The position numbers were made by a program, and so were the translations under genes. This document shows, in pieces, positions 8,144 to 15,066 of a DNA stretch of 64,000 nt; positions within the stretch are counted from its first letter, which is position 1; each line of letters opens with the position of its first letter. Source of the DNA: Clostridia bacterium (lineage in GTDB: Bacteria; Bacillota; Clostridia; Oscillospirales; Acutalibacteraceae). The stretch is from assembly GCA_017437005.1 (NCBI GenBank), contig JAFSBZ010000026.1, positions 55,352 through 119,351 on the forward strand, in the 5' to 3' direction. The notes beneath the pieces are model-generated. The model was not told the origin of the DNA. It did not search any database and saw only the letters and a list, made by a program, of their open reading frames with translations.

Positions 8144-8881
8144 ATGTTACAGCTTAAAAATATTTCTTTTTCTGCCGAAACAGAAGACGGAGTAAAAGAA
8201 ATTTTAAAAGATATTACAATGGACATAACCGACGGTTTTTTGGCAATAACGGGACCTAACGGTGGCGGTAAATCAACACTTGCTAAAATTATTGCGGGTA
8301 TTATAAAACCCACAAGCGGTAAAATTTTGCTTGATGGTGAGGATATAACTGATTTGTCAATCACCGAGCGCGCACAAAAAGGTATAAGCTTTGCTTTTCA
8401 GCAGCCGGTACGTTTTAAAGGAATTACCGTAAATGACCTTATAAGACTTGCGTCAGGTAAAGAGATAACTATGTCAGAGGCATGTGACTATTTGTCACAG
8501 GTTGGTCTTTGCGCGCGCGATTATATTAACCGTGAGGTAAACGCTTCACTTTCAGGTGGCGAGCTTAAAAGAATAGAGATTGCAACAGTTTTGGCGCGTG
8601 GCACAAAGGTATCTCTTTTTGATGAGCCGGAAGCAGGTATTGACCTATGGAGCTTTGGTAACCTTATAAACGTTTTTGAAAAAATGCACGAAACGTTAGG
8701 CGGCTCGATCATCATAATTTCTCACCAAGAAAGAATTTTAAATATTGCTGACAAGGTAGCTGTATTGTCTGCAGGCAAATTAAAATCTTATGGTAATCGT
8801 GATGATATTTTACCTGAACTACTCGGAAAAACCAATGCGGTTTGTCCTGTGCTTACCAATAATATGAAGGAGGCACAGTAA
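8144..8881 (+). CDS. sufC: SufC-like Fe-S assembly ATPase
   Basis: 245 aa ABC-type ATPase. Walker A GPNGGGKST near residue 39, signature LSGGELKRIEIA near 140, Walker B VSLFDEPEAGID near 165 and switch His in ISHQER near 195. The signature ELKR and the DEPEAGID run mark the SufC family rather than a transporter ATPase. SufC powers conformational change of the SufB-type scaffold during Fe-S cluster building in the cytosol. Start ATG has GGAGGAAG upstream. Its stop overlaps the start of sufB by 1 bp (TAATG). Confidence 0.95.
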   Translation: MLQLKNISFSAETEDGVKEILKDITMDITDGFLAITGPNGGGKSTLAKIIAGIIKPTSGKILLDGEDITDLSITERAQKGISFAFQQPVRFKGITVNDLIRLASGKEITMSEACDYLSQVGLCARDYINREVNASLSGGELKRIEIATVLARGTKVSLFDEPEAGIDLWSFGNLINVFEKMHETLGGSIIIISHQERILNIADKVAVLSAGKLKSYGNRDDILPELLGKTNAVCPVLTNNMKEAQ

Positions 8882-9798
8882 TGAACAACTTAGAAAAAGA
8901 TTTGCTGAAAATTATTGCCGACATCGACGGAGTTACGGGCGGCGCACTAAATATTCGTGCAAATGGCAAGCTTGCCGAGAGACACACGACCGAAAGTGTA
9001 GATATTCGCAATAAGACCGATAAGGACGGCATAGATATTATAATTCGCCCAGGCACTAAGGGCGAAACAATACACATACCTGTAATTATTAGTGAAAGCG
9101 GCGTTAACGATTTGGTTTATAACGATTTTATAATTGGCGACGACTGTGACGTTACTATTATGGCGGGTTGCGGTATTCATAACTGCGGTAACGAAGAATC
9201 TCGTCACGACGGCATACACTCTTTCTTTGTGGGCAAAAATGCCAAGGTTAAGTATATAGAGCGCCATTATGGTGACGGCGACGGTACAGGCGGCAAAAAT
9301 ATGAATCCCACAACTGTTGTAAATATAGCCGAGGGCGGTTATATGGAAATGGAAACAAGTCAGATAAAAGGCATTGACAACACAAGCCGTATAACCCGCG
9401 CTACGCTTGGAGCCGATGCTACTTTAATTATTCGTGAAAAGCTTATGACACACGGCACCCAACGTGCCGATACCGATTTTTCGGTCGATATGAATGGCGA
9501 AAACTCAAGCGCAAACGTTGTGTCGCGTTCGGTAGCAACTGATAATTCGGTTCAGGTTTACCGTTCAAACATAAACGGTAACAGCAAGTGCCACGGCCAT
9601 ACCGAGTGTGATGCAATTATAATGGGTGACGCGCGTGTAAGTGCTATTCCCGAAATAAATGCAAACCATATTGATGCATCACTAATTCACGAGGCGGCTA
9701 TTGGTAAAATTGCGGGTGAACAGCTTATAAAGCTTATGACATTGGGTCTTACCGAAAAACAAGCCGAAGAAGAAATTGTAAACGGTTTCTTAAAATAA
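8881..9798 (+). CDS. Short SufB/SufD-like Fe-S scaffold
   Basis: 305 aa, much shorter than the ~470 aa of classical SufB. The centre shows the repetitive beta-helix of the SufBD core and the C-terminal part has its hallmark sequence, HIDASLIHEAAIGKIAGEQ near residue 260, then GLTEKQAEEEIVNGFL. A two-gene sufC-sufB unit with a short SufB corresponds to the minimal SUF-like (SMS-type) machinery known from archaea and strict anaerobes. No cysteine desulfurase (SufS) or SufU lies beside it. Conserved Cys residues are visible at GCGIHNCG near residue 97-104. Start codon overlaps the sufC stop. Confidence 0.93.
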   Translation: MNNLEKDLLKIIADIDGVTGGALNIRANGKLAERHTTESVDIRNKTDKDGIDIIIRPGTKGETIHIPVIISESGVNDLVYNDFIIGDDCDVTIMAGCGIHNCGNEESRHDGIHSFFVGKNAKVKYIERHYGDGDGTGGKNMNPTTVVNIAEGGYMEMETSQIKGIDNTSRITRATLGADATLIIREKLMTHGTQRADTDFSVDMNGENSSANVVSRSVATDNSVQVYRSNINGNSKCHGHTECDAIIMGDARVSAIPEINANHIDASLIHEAAIGKIAGEQLIKLMTLGLTEKQAEEEIVNGFLK

Positions 9799-9805
9799 AA
9801 ACATA

Positions 9806-9834
9806 TTGATTATTTTGTAAAAAAATGGTATCAT
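9806..9834 (+). promoter_or_regulatory. Promoter of the glycosyltransferase-rml operon
   Basis: TTGATT (9806-9811), 17-bp spacer, TATCAT (9829-9834). It sits just after the sufB stop and 22 bp before the ATG of the glycosyltransferase gene, which would leave a very short leader. Confidence 0.6.
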
Positions 9835-9855
9835 TATTACTTGGAGGAGATTGTT

Positions 9856-10614
9856 ATGAGCGCGGATTTTTTTGTTACTGCAGCTATTGTTACTTATAAT
9901 GATGCCAATCGTGCGCCTATAACGGTTGAAAGCATTTTAAAGCATACTAAAAAGTATCCGTTAAAACTTTATGTTATTGATAATGCTTCCGGTGATGATA
10001 CAGTTGCTTGTATAGAAAAATCAGGACAAGCAATTATTATTAAAAATGAAAATAATATTGGTTTTGGCGCGGCGCATAATGTCATTTTGAAACACGAAAT
10101 TGGTAAATATCATTTTGTTATTAATCCTGATATAACATTAAGTAGTGATGTTATATCGGATATGGTGGATTTTTTTGAAAATAATCCCGATGTCGTTATG
10201 GCTATGCCAAAAATATTAAATGAGGACGGCACCGAGCAAAAGTTACCTAAACAACGCCCCACATTTAAAAAATTGTTTTTGGGCAGATTGTCTGACAAAA
10301 TTCGTAGTGAATATGTTTGGGCGGATAAAGAAATAACAAAACCTTGTGAAATAGATTTTTGTACCGGTTGTTTCTTTGGAATAAAGGGTGATGCTTTCAA
10401 AAAAATGTGTGGCTTTGACGATAGGTATTTTATGTATCTTGAGGATGCGGACTTATCACTTAAGGCAAAGTCAAAGGGTAAGGTATTGATGTTGCCGCAA
10501 TTCAGCGTTACGCATACTTGGGAGCGCGAAAGTTCAAAAAGTTTAAAATATTTAATTATTCATATTGTTTCTTGCTTTAAATTTTTGATTAAATGGAGGG
10601 GAAAACACAAGTGA
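9856..10614 (+). CDS. Family 2 glycosyltransferase (rhamnosyltransferase-like)
   Basis: 252 aa. ATG 9856 is preferred over the in-frame TTG at 9841 because GGAGGAGA lies 7 bp upstream of it. GT-A fold features: VTYND near residue 8, VIDNASGDDTV near 35, the nucleotide-binding NNIGFGAAHN near 65, the DxD-like INPDITLS near 90, and YLEDADLSLK near 190. It is predicted to transfer a nucleotide-activated sugar on the cytosolic side of the membrane. The three following genes make dTDP-L-rhamnose, so a rhamnosyl donor is likely (inference). It overlaps rmlD by 4 bp. Confidence 0.88.
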   Translation: MSADFFVTAAIVTYNDANRAPITVESILKHTKKYPLKLYVIDNASGDDTVACIEKSGQAIIIKNENNIGFGAAHNVILKHEIGKYHFVINPDITLSSDVISDMVDFFENNPDVVMAMPKILNEDGTEQKLPKQRPTFKKLFLGRLSDKIRSEYVWADKEITKPCEIDFCTGCFFGIKGDAFKKMCGFDDRYFMYLEDADLSLKAKSKGKVLMLPQFSVTHTWERESSKSLKYLIIHIVSCFKFLIKWRGKHK

Positions 10615-11504
10615 AAATTATGATTACAGGCTGTCACGGACAGTTGGGTAACGAGCTGCAATCAATTTTAAAAACGGGTAAAAGCGAAATAGGCGCAGCG
10701 CCATCGGGTGTAATTGATGCCGAAATTTTGCCGGTAGATATCGATACGCTTGACATTTCAAATATGGCGACAGTAAATAATTATATTTTAGCAAATAAAC
10801 CCGACGTCATTATCAACTGTGCGGCTATGACTAATGTAGACGGTTGCGAAAGTGACTACGAAACAGCGTTTAAGGTTAATGCTTTGGGTGTTAAAAATCT
10901 GGCTGTGTGCGCCGAAAAAATTGGCGCAAAGCTAATTCACGTATCTACCGACTATGTTTTTGCCGGCAATGGCACAAAGCCTTACTGCGAGTGGGACAAG
11001 GTAGACCCACAAAGCGTTTACGGTGCGTCAAAGGCTTTGGGCGAAAAATACGCATTAAGCTTTTGCAAAAAATCATTTGTTGTACGTACCTCATGGCTTT
11101 ATGGCTATATTGGTAAGAATTTTGTTAAAACCGTGCGCCGTGTAATAAAGGCAAACGGAGGCATAGGTGTTGTATGTGACCAGAGAGGCAATCCTACAAA
11201 TGCAAATGATTTGGCACATCATCTTCTCAAGCTTGCCGTTACCGAGGAGTACGGTATATATCACTGTACAGGTGAGGGCGAATGCTCTTGGTATGATTTT
11301 GCGGTTAAAATAGCCGAGTATTCAGGTCTTGGTGATACAGTAACACCTTGCACCACTGAAGAATACAATGCAAAATTTAATGTACCAACCAAGCGACCCG
11401 AATATTCATCTCTTCGTAACTTGGCGCTTGAGTGTACAGTAGGCAATGAAATGCGCGATTGGGAAATCGCTTTAAAAGAATATATTTCAAAGGTGGAGGA
11501 CTAA
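10611..11504 (+). CDS. rmlD: dTDP-4-dehydrorhamnose reductase
   Basis: 297 aa from GTG 10611, which overlaps the previous stop (GTGA) and has GGAGGGG 9 bp upstream; ATG 10620 is an alternative. Extended SDR fold: Rossmann motif GCHGQLGNEL at the N-terminus, NCAAMTNVDGCE near 70, STDYVF near 115, and the catalytic YxxxK in YGASK near 140. It reduces dTDP-4-keto-L-rhamnose to dTDP-L-rhamnose with NADPH, the last step of the pathway. Gene order D-B-C, tightly spaced; rmlA is not in the window. Confidence 0.95.
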   Translation: MKIMITGCHGQLGNELQSILKTGKSEIGAAPSGVIDAEILPVDIDTLDISNMATVNNYILANKPDVIINCAAMTNVDGCESDYETAFKVNALGVKNLAVCAEKIGAKLIHVSTDYVFAGNGTKPYCEWDKVDPQSVYGASKALGEKYALSFCKKSFVVRTSWLYGYIGKNFVKTVRRVIKANGGIGVVCDQRGNPTNANDLAHHLLKLAVTEEYGIYHCTGEGECSWYDFAVKIAEYSGLGDTVTPCTTEEYNAKFNVPTKRPEYSSLRNLALECTVGNEMRDWEIALKEYISKVED

Positions 11505-11508
11505 ACTT

Positions 11509-12576
11509 ATGAAAACTTATTTAGTAACAGGCGGCGCAGGCTTTATCGGTTCAAACTTTGTAATCTATATGTTAAACAAGTATGACGACATTAAGATTAT
11601 TAACGTTGACAAGCTTACATACGCAGGTAATCTTGAAAACCTCAAGAGTGTTGAAAATGACCCGCGTTATAGCTTTGTCCAGGCTGATATTTGCGACAGA
11701 GAAGCTATCTCTAAAATTTTTGCAGAAAACGACATTGACTACGTTGTAAACTTTGCTGCAGAAAGCCACGTTGACCGCTCTATTACAAATCCTGAAATAT
11801 TTGTTAAGACAAACGTTGAGGGTACTGTAAATATGCTTCAGTGTGCAAAGGTTGCTTGGACTATTGGTGATGACCAATACAAGCCGGGCGTTAAATATCT
11901 TCAGGTTTCTACTGACGAGGTTTACGGTTCTTTGGGCGAAACAGGTTACTTTATGGAGACTACTCCACTTGACCCACATTCACCATATTCATCATCAAAG
12001 GCATCCGCTGACTTTTTTGTAAAAGCATTTGGCGATACTTATAAGTTCCCAATCAATATTACCCGTTGCTCAAACAACTATGGTCCTTTCCAGTTCCCCG
12101 AAAAGCTTATTCCGCTTATTATGAATAATACTCTTCAGCACAAGGACCTTCCCGTTTATGGTGACGGTATGCAAATTCGTGACTGGCTTTATGTTGAAGA
12201 CCATTGTAAAGCTATTGATATGGTTATTACAGGCGGTAGACTTGGTGAGGTTTACAATGTTGGTGGTCATAACGAAAAACCAAACATCTTTATTGTTAAG
12301 TCAATTATCGAATACATTAAAGAAAACGTTGACGGGACTGTTGGCGAGCATATGATCAAGCACGTTACCGACCGTAAGGGACATGACCGTCGTTATGGTA
12401 TTGATCCTCAAAAAATTAAGGACGAGCTTGGTTGGTACCCAGAAACCTGTTTTGAGGTAGGTATTAAAAAGACACTTAAGTGGTATCTTGATAACAAAGA
12501 ATGGTTTGACAACGTAACAAGCGGCGCTTATCAAAAATATTACGATACAATGTACAGCGGAAAAGAGGAACTTTAA
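11509..12576 (+). CDS. rmlB: dTDP-glucose 4,6-dehydratase
   Basis: 355 aa, full length. GGAGFIGSNF binds NAD+, AAESHVDRSI and STDEVYGSLG are the RmlB signatures (the Asp-Glu pair acts in dehydration), and YSSSKA is the catalytic YxxxK. It converts dTDP-glucose to dTDP-4-keto-6-deoxyglucose in the cytosol. The ATG follows rmlD by 4 bp with GGTGGAGGA upstream, and its stop overlaps the start of rmlC by 1 bp. Confidence 0.97.
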   Translation: MKTYLVTGGAGFIGSNFVIYMLNKYDDIKIINVDKLTYAGNLENLKSVENDPRYSFVQADICDREAISKIFAENDIDYVVNFAAESHVDRSITNPEIFVKTNVEGTVNMLQCAKVAWTIGDDQYKPGVKYLQVSTDEVYGSLGETGYFMETTPLDPHSPYSSSKASADFFVKAFGDTYKFPINITRCSNNYGPFQFPEKLIPLIMNNTLQHKDLPVYGDGMQIRDWLYVEDHCKAIDMVITGGRLGEVYNVGGHNEKPNIFIVKSIIEYIKENVDGTVGEHMIKHVTDRKGHDRRYGIDPQKIKDELGWYPETCFEVGIKKTLKWYLDNKEWFDNVTSGAYQKYYDTMYSGKEEL

Positions 12577-13127
12577 TGGGTAAGTTTAACTTTATAAAAA
12601 CCTCTATTGACGGCGTTATAATTGTAGAGCCTACAGCATACGGTGACAGCCGTGGCTATTTTATGGAGACTTATCAAAAGGAAGATTTTAAGGCAGGCGG
12701 TATTGATATTGACTTTGTTCAGGATAATCAGTCTATGTCAACACGCGGTGTGCTTCGCGGACTTCATTTTCAGATAAACTATCCGCAAACCAAGCTTGTG
12801 CGTTGTGTTCGTGGTGAGGTATTTGACGTTTGTGTTGACCTGCGTGAAGGTTCACCAACTTTTGGTAAGTGGGAGGGAGTTATCCTTTCTGCCGAAAACA
12901 AACGTCAGTTTTTGGTTCCAAAGGGTTTTGCGCACGGCTTTGTAGTGCTTTCTGACGAAGCAGAGTTTTGCTATAAGGTTGACGATTATTATCACCCCAA
13001 TGACGAAGGCGGTCTTATGTGGAATGACCCTGATATTGCTATTGAGTGGCCAATTCCCGCCGATATGGAAATAAAGCTTTCCGACAAAGACAAGGTGCAT
13101 CCACCATTTAGCGAATATAAAAAATAA
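12576..13127 (+). CDS. rmlC: dTDP-4-dehydrorhamnose 3,5-epimerase
   Basis: 183 aa cupin. Family motifs are clear: DNQSMSTRGVLRGLHFQ near residue 50 with the catalytic His, VRGEVFDVCVDLR near 80, and FAHGFVVLSDEAEFCYKV near 115. It epimerises C3 and C5 of the 4-keto intermediate between RmlB and RmlD. It starts within the rmlB stop (TAATG) and ends the operon, followed at once by a hairpin with a T-rich tail. Confidence 0.97.
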   Translation: MGKFNFIKTSIDGVIIVEPTAYGDSRGYFMETYQKEDFKAGGIDIDFVQDNQSMSTRGVLRGLHFQINYPQTKLVRCVRGEVFDVCVDLREGSPTFGKWEGVILSAENKRQFLVPKGFAHGFVVLSDEAEFCYKVDDYYHPNDEGGLMWNDPDIAIEWPIPADMEIKLSDKDKVHPPFSEYKK

Positions 13128-13138
13128 TTAAAAATAAT

Positions 13139-13184
13139 AACCTCTCTTTAAACGGTTAAACTAACCGTGAAGGGAGGTTTTATT
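13139..13184 (+). terminator. Hairpin after rmlC that contains the next gene's RBS
   Basis: AACCTCTCTTT pairs with AAGGGAGGTT (one bulge), with an inner ACGGTT/AACCGT stem, then TTTTATTT. It reads as a terminator for the rml operon, but the 3' arm GGGAGG is also the ribosome binding site of the 60-residue gene that starts at 13186. Read-through mRNA would therefore hide that site. Confidence 0.7.
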
Positions 13185-13185
13185 T

Positions 13186-13368
13186 ATGCAAAAAGGTAGC
13201 GGAATGTCATTTGTAAAAGGTATGGGCGCGGGTATGCTTGCGGGCGCGGCAGCCGTGGTAGTAGGTAAAATGGTAATGCAAGACAAGCACAACGTGTCAA
13301 AAGGCTCTGCCAAGGTAGTAAAGGCGGTAGGCGAAATAGTAGACGGAGTGCAAACAATTTTTAAATAA
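13186..13368 (+). CDS. Small Gly/Ala-rich membrane protein
   Basis: 60 aa. Residues 8-28 are a Gly/Ala/Val-rich hydrophobic segment (KGMGAGMLAGAAAVVVGKM), followed by a basic, partly amphipathic tail. It resembles small YtxH-like or glycine-zipper proteins of Firmicutes, but no family can be assigned. ATG 13186 has GGGAGG 8 bp upstream, located inside a hairpin. The TAA stop lies within an 18-bp repeat that recurs inverted at 15032. Confidence 0.65.
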   Translation: MQKGSGMSFVKGMGAGMLAGAAAVVVGKMVMQDKHNVSKGSAKVVKAVGEIVDGVQTIFK

Positions 13369-13381
13369 AAACATCGACCAG
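13364..13381 (+). repeat. Outer inverted repeat, left arm (18 bp)
   Basis: AATAAAAACATCGACCAG here is repeated exactly, inverted, at 15032-15049. The two arms enclose about 1.65 kb containing an IS3-family element and palindromic repeats. The region to 13538 has further small hairpins (GCATTTGTAAGTACAAATGC, GGGCGGTAGCCC) and no gene. Confidence 0.85.
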
Positions 13382-13493
13382 ACAAACTGGTGTTATCCTT
13401 AGCGGAGAATTTTGAACTTTTTTAATTCTCGTTAAGAACATCGCATTTGTAAGTACAAATGCAGTAGGGCGGTAGCCCAAACCCACTAACAAC

Positions 13494-13510
13494 AGAAAAG
13501 AGAAGATTCG
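13494..13510 (+). repeat. Inner inverted repeat, left arm
   Basis: AGAAAAGAGAAGATTCG is matched in inverted orientation, with small differences, at 14802-14817 (CGAGTCTTCTCTTTCT). The pair lies just outside the IS3 ends, so the insertion appears to have split a pre-existing palindromic element. Confidence 0.6.
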
Positions 13511-13580
13511 CATATTGCAATGAACCGCTCCAAATTGTGCAGACAGTACAAAAAAGAGTTCTAAAGTAGAATTATAAGAA

Positions 13581-14435
13581 TTAAGCAACAAACTGATTCC
13601 GTTTTTCAAATGGAGTCAGTTTTGTTTTTAATTGGATACGTTCGTTATTGTAAAAATGAATGTATTCACCTATGAGGAGGCGAGCCTCCTCATAGGTTTG
13701 AAGTTTTACTCGGTATATGCACTCTGTTTTGAGAATTGAGAAGAAATTTTCAGCCAATGCATTGTCATACGGATTTCCGCGTCTTGACATTGACGGAGTA
13801 ATGCCGTATGATTGTGTTAGCTTGAAGTACGCTTGAGAGGTATACTGAAAGCCTTGGTCACTGTGGAGTTGCACCTCTGCAGTGACTTTTTCTTTACGCT
13901 TGGCGGCTTTGATTGTACTTAAAACCAGATTTACATTTTGTTCTGTTCCTGTCTTGTAAGCAACAATACTGTTGTCATACAAATCTCTAATGACCGACAA
14001 ATACAATACACCTTGCCTTGTGTGTATGTATGAAATATCTGTGACCCATTTTTGATTTGGTCTTTCAGCATAGAAATTTCTATTTAGTAAATTGGGATAG
14101 CGATGCAAATGTCCACCATAGTTCCGGTATCGCTTTCTTCTGATTGCTGACAGCAAACCGTATTTTTGCATTACTCGCAATACTGTTTTGGGATTGCGGT
14201 GAATACCGTTTCTTTCAAGCCATATATGTACTCTGCGGTATCCGTAGGTTTTTCCACATTTTTCTTGACATTCTCTAATTTTCTCAGCTAACGACAAATC
14301 CCATGCAGGTTTATCCATTCGGGATACATATCCATAATATCCACTTCGCGATACCTTAAAAAATCTACACATTTCACTGATTGAATATTTATTTTTATGG
14401 CGGTAGATTACCATATATTTTAAGCTTGTCCTCAC
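13581..14435 (-). CDS. IS3-family transposase OrfB (DDE integrase)
   Basis: 284 aa, full length. An HTH_21-like N-terminal part (MCRFFKVSRSGYYG) is followed by an rve-type integrase core with the DDE triad: D in WVTDISYIHT, D in LHSDQGFQY, and E in NALAENFFSILK, with the usual K/R seven residues later. It catalyses strand cutting and joining during transposition. It starts at GTG 14435, overlapping the orfA stop (GTGA) with AGAAAGGAAG upstream, so coupled translation is likely; I saw no convincing slippery heptamer for an OrfAB fusion. Confidence 0.95.
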   Translation of the reverse strand: MRTSLKYMVIYRHKNKYSISEMCRFFKVSRSGYYGYVSRMDKPAWDLSLAEKIRECQEKCGKTYGYRRVHIWLERNGIHRNPKTVLRVMQKYGLLSAIRRKRYRNYGGHLHRYPNLLNRNFYAERPNQKWVTDISYIHTRQGVLYLSVIRDLYDNSIVAYKTGTEQNVNLVLSTIKAAKRKEKVTAEVQLHSDQGFQYTSQAYFKLTQSYGITPSMSRRGNPYDNALAENFFSILKTECIYRVKLQTYEEARLLIGEYIHFYNNERIQLKTKLTPFEKRNQFVA

Positions 14436-14716
14436 TTCCTTTCTGTGAGCGAGAGAAAATCCCGCAACAATTCATTTTCCATTTTTAAGCGGTTATTTTC
14501 GTATTTGTATTCCTGCAGTGTTTTAGCTGGTTTTCGCCCTCTATATCTTGGTAACCCTTGTATTGCTTTTTGTCTTTCTCGATACAACAAGTTCCAAACA
14601 ACTCTTTTATCTGCCAAACCTAGTTCATCGGCAATTTGTTGTTGTGTTTTCCCTTGCGACGTCAATTCTTTGACGATTGGCAGAAGTTCGCTTACTTTTT
14701 CATATTTTCTAGACAT
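14432..14716 (-). CDS. IS3-family transposase OrfA (helix-turn-helix)
   Basis: 94 aa. HTH for terminal-repeat binding (KTQQQIADELGLADKRVVWN, residues 23-42), a basic stretch, and a C-terminal leucine-zipper-like coiled coil (ENNRLKMENELLRDFLSL) used for multimerisation with OrfB. ATG 14716 is preceded by AGGAGG, which lies in the 3' arm of a 13-bp perfect hairpin (14724-14759). Confidence 0.92.
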   Translation of the reverse strand: MSRKYEKVSELLPIVKELTSQGKTQQQIADELGLADKRVVWNLLYRERQKAIQGLPRYRGRKPAKTLQEYKYENNRLKMENELLRDFLSLTERK

Positions 14717-14723
14717 AACAAAT

Positions 14724-14759
14724 CCTCCTATGGTAGTATTTAAATTCTACCATAGGAGG
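14724..14759 (-). promoter_or_regulatory. Hairpin sequestering the transposase RBS
   Basis: CCTCCTATGGTAG and CTACCATAGGAGG form a perfect 13-bp stem around a 10-nt loop. The 3' arm on the minus strand contains the AGGAGG of orfA. An mRNA entering from outside the element would fold this stem and block orfA translation, as known for several IS elements. Promoter initiation inside the stem would escape it; that is inference. Confidence 0.8.
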
Positions 14760-14830
14760 CTCTTTTTTTCTATTGTCCGTTTTTAACGGACTTGCTCACA
14801 ACGAGTCTTCTCTTTCTTTTTGACTGTTAA

Positions 14831-15029
14831 GTGATATGCTGACTAAAGTCAGCGTGATATTTTCGCTTTGCGAAAGTGATATTGAAGTCTTGCGGCTTCA
14901 GTGATATTCTATTCGCCCATAAACTTGCGAAGCAAATATCACTCGGCGTAAGCCGAATAACACTGCGCAGCAATAGAACCCGCCGTAGGCGAATAGAGTT
15001 GCGTGATACTCCGTTAAGAGTATCATGCT
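14831..15029. repeat. Two-level palindromic repeat array A
   Basis: GTGATAT occurs at 14831, 14854, 14876 and 14901, then the inverse ATATCAC at 14936 and decayed versions near 14958 and 14973. The units are separated by short hairpins with varied stems (TTCGC TTT GCGAA; GAAGTCTTGCGGCTTC; TCGGC GTAA GCCGA). The whole therefore folds as a large cruciform made of small hairpins. Closely similar to array B at 60636-60806. No gene lies between 14717 and 15066. Confidence 0.8.
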
Positions 15030-15031
15030 AA

Positions 15032-15049
15032 CTGGTCGATGTTTTTATT
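15032..15049 (-). repeat. Outer inverted repeat, right arm (18 bp)
   Basis: Exact inverse of 13364-13381. It lies 18 bp before the stop codon of the first dockerin gene and, with its T-rich end, may act in transcript termination. Confidence 0.85.
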
Positions 15050-15066
15050 ATTTAAGACGATTTTAT

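Larger units (their letters stand above)
13539..14780 (-). mobile_element. IS3-family insertion sequence
   Basis: About 1.24 kb with two transposase genes on the minus strand. Imperfect terminal inverted repeats are visible: GCAGACAGTACAAAAAAGAG at the left and, as its complement at the right, ACGGACAATAGAAAAAAAGAG. Both reading frames are intact, so the element may be active. The exact ends and any target duplication are uncertain by a few bases. Confidence 0.85.

Noticed and set aside
10611-13127. Complete dTDP-rhamnose operon
   Set aside because: rmlA (glucose-1-phosphate thymidylyltransferase) is not present between the GT gene and rmlC or elsewhere in the window, so only D, B and C are called.
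14831-15029. CRISPR array
   Set aside because: Repeat units are only 7 bp, change orientation halfway, and the intervening sequences are self-complementary hairpins; no cas genes are present.
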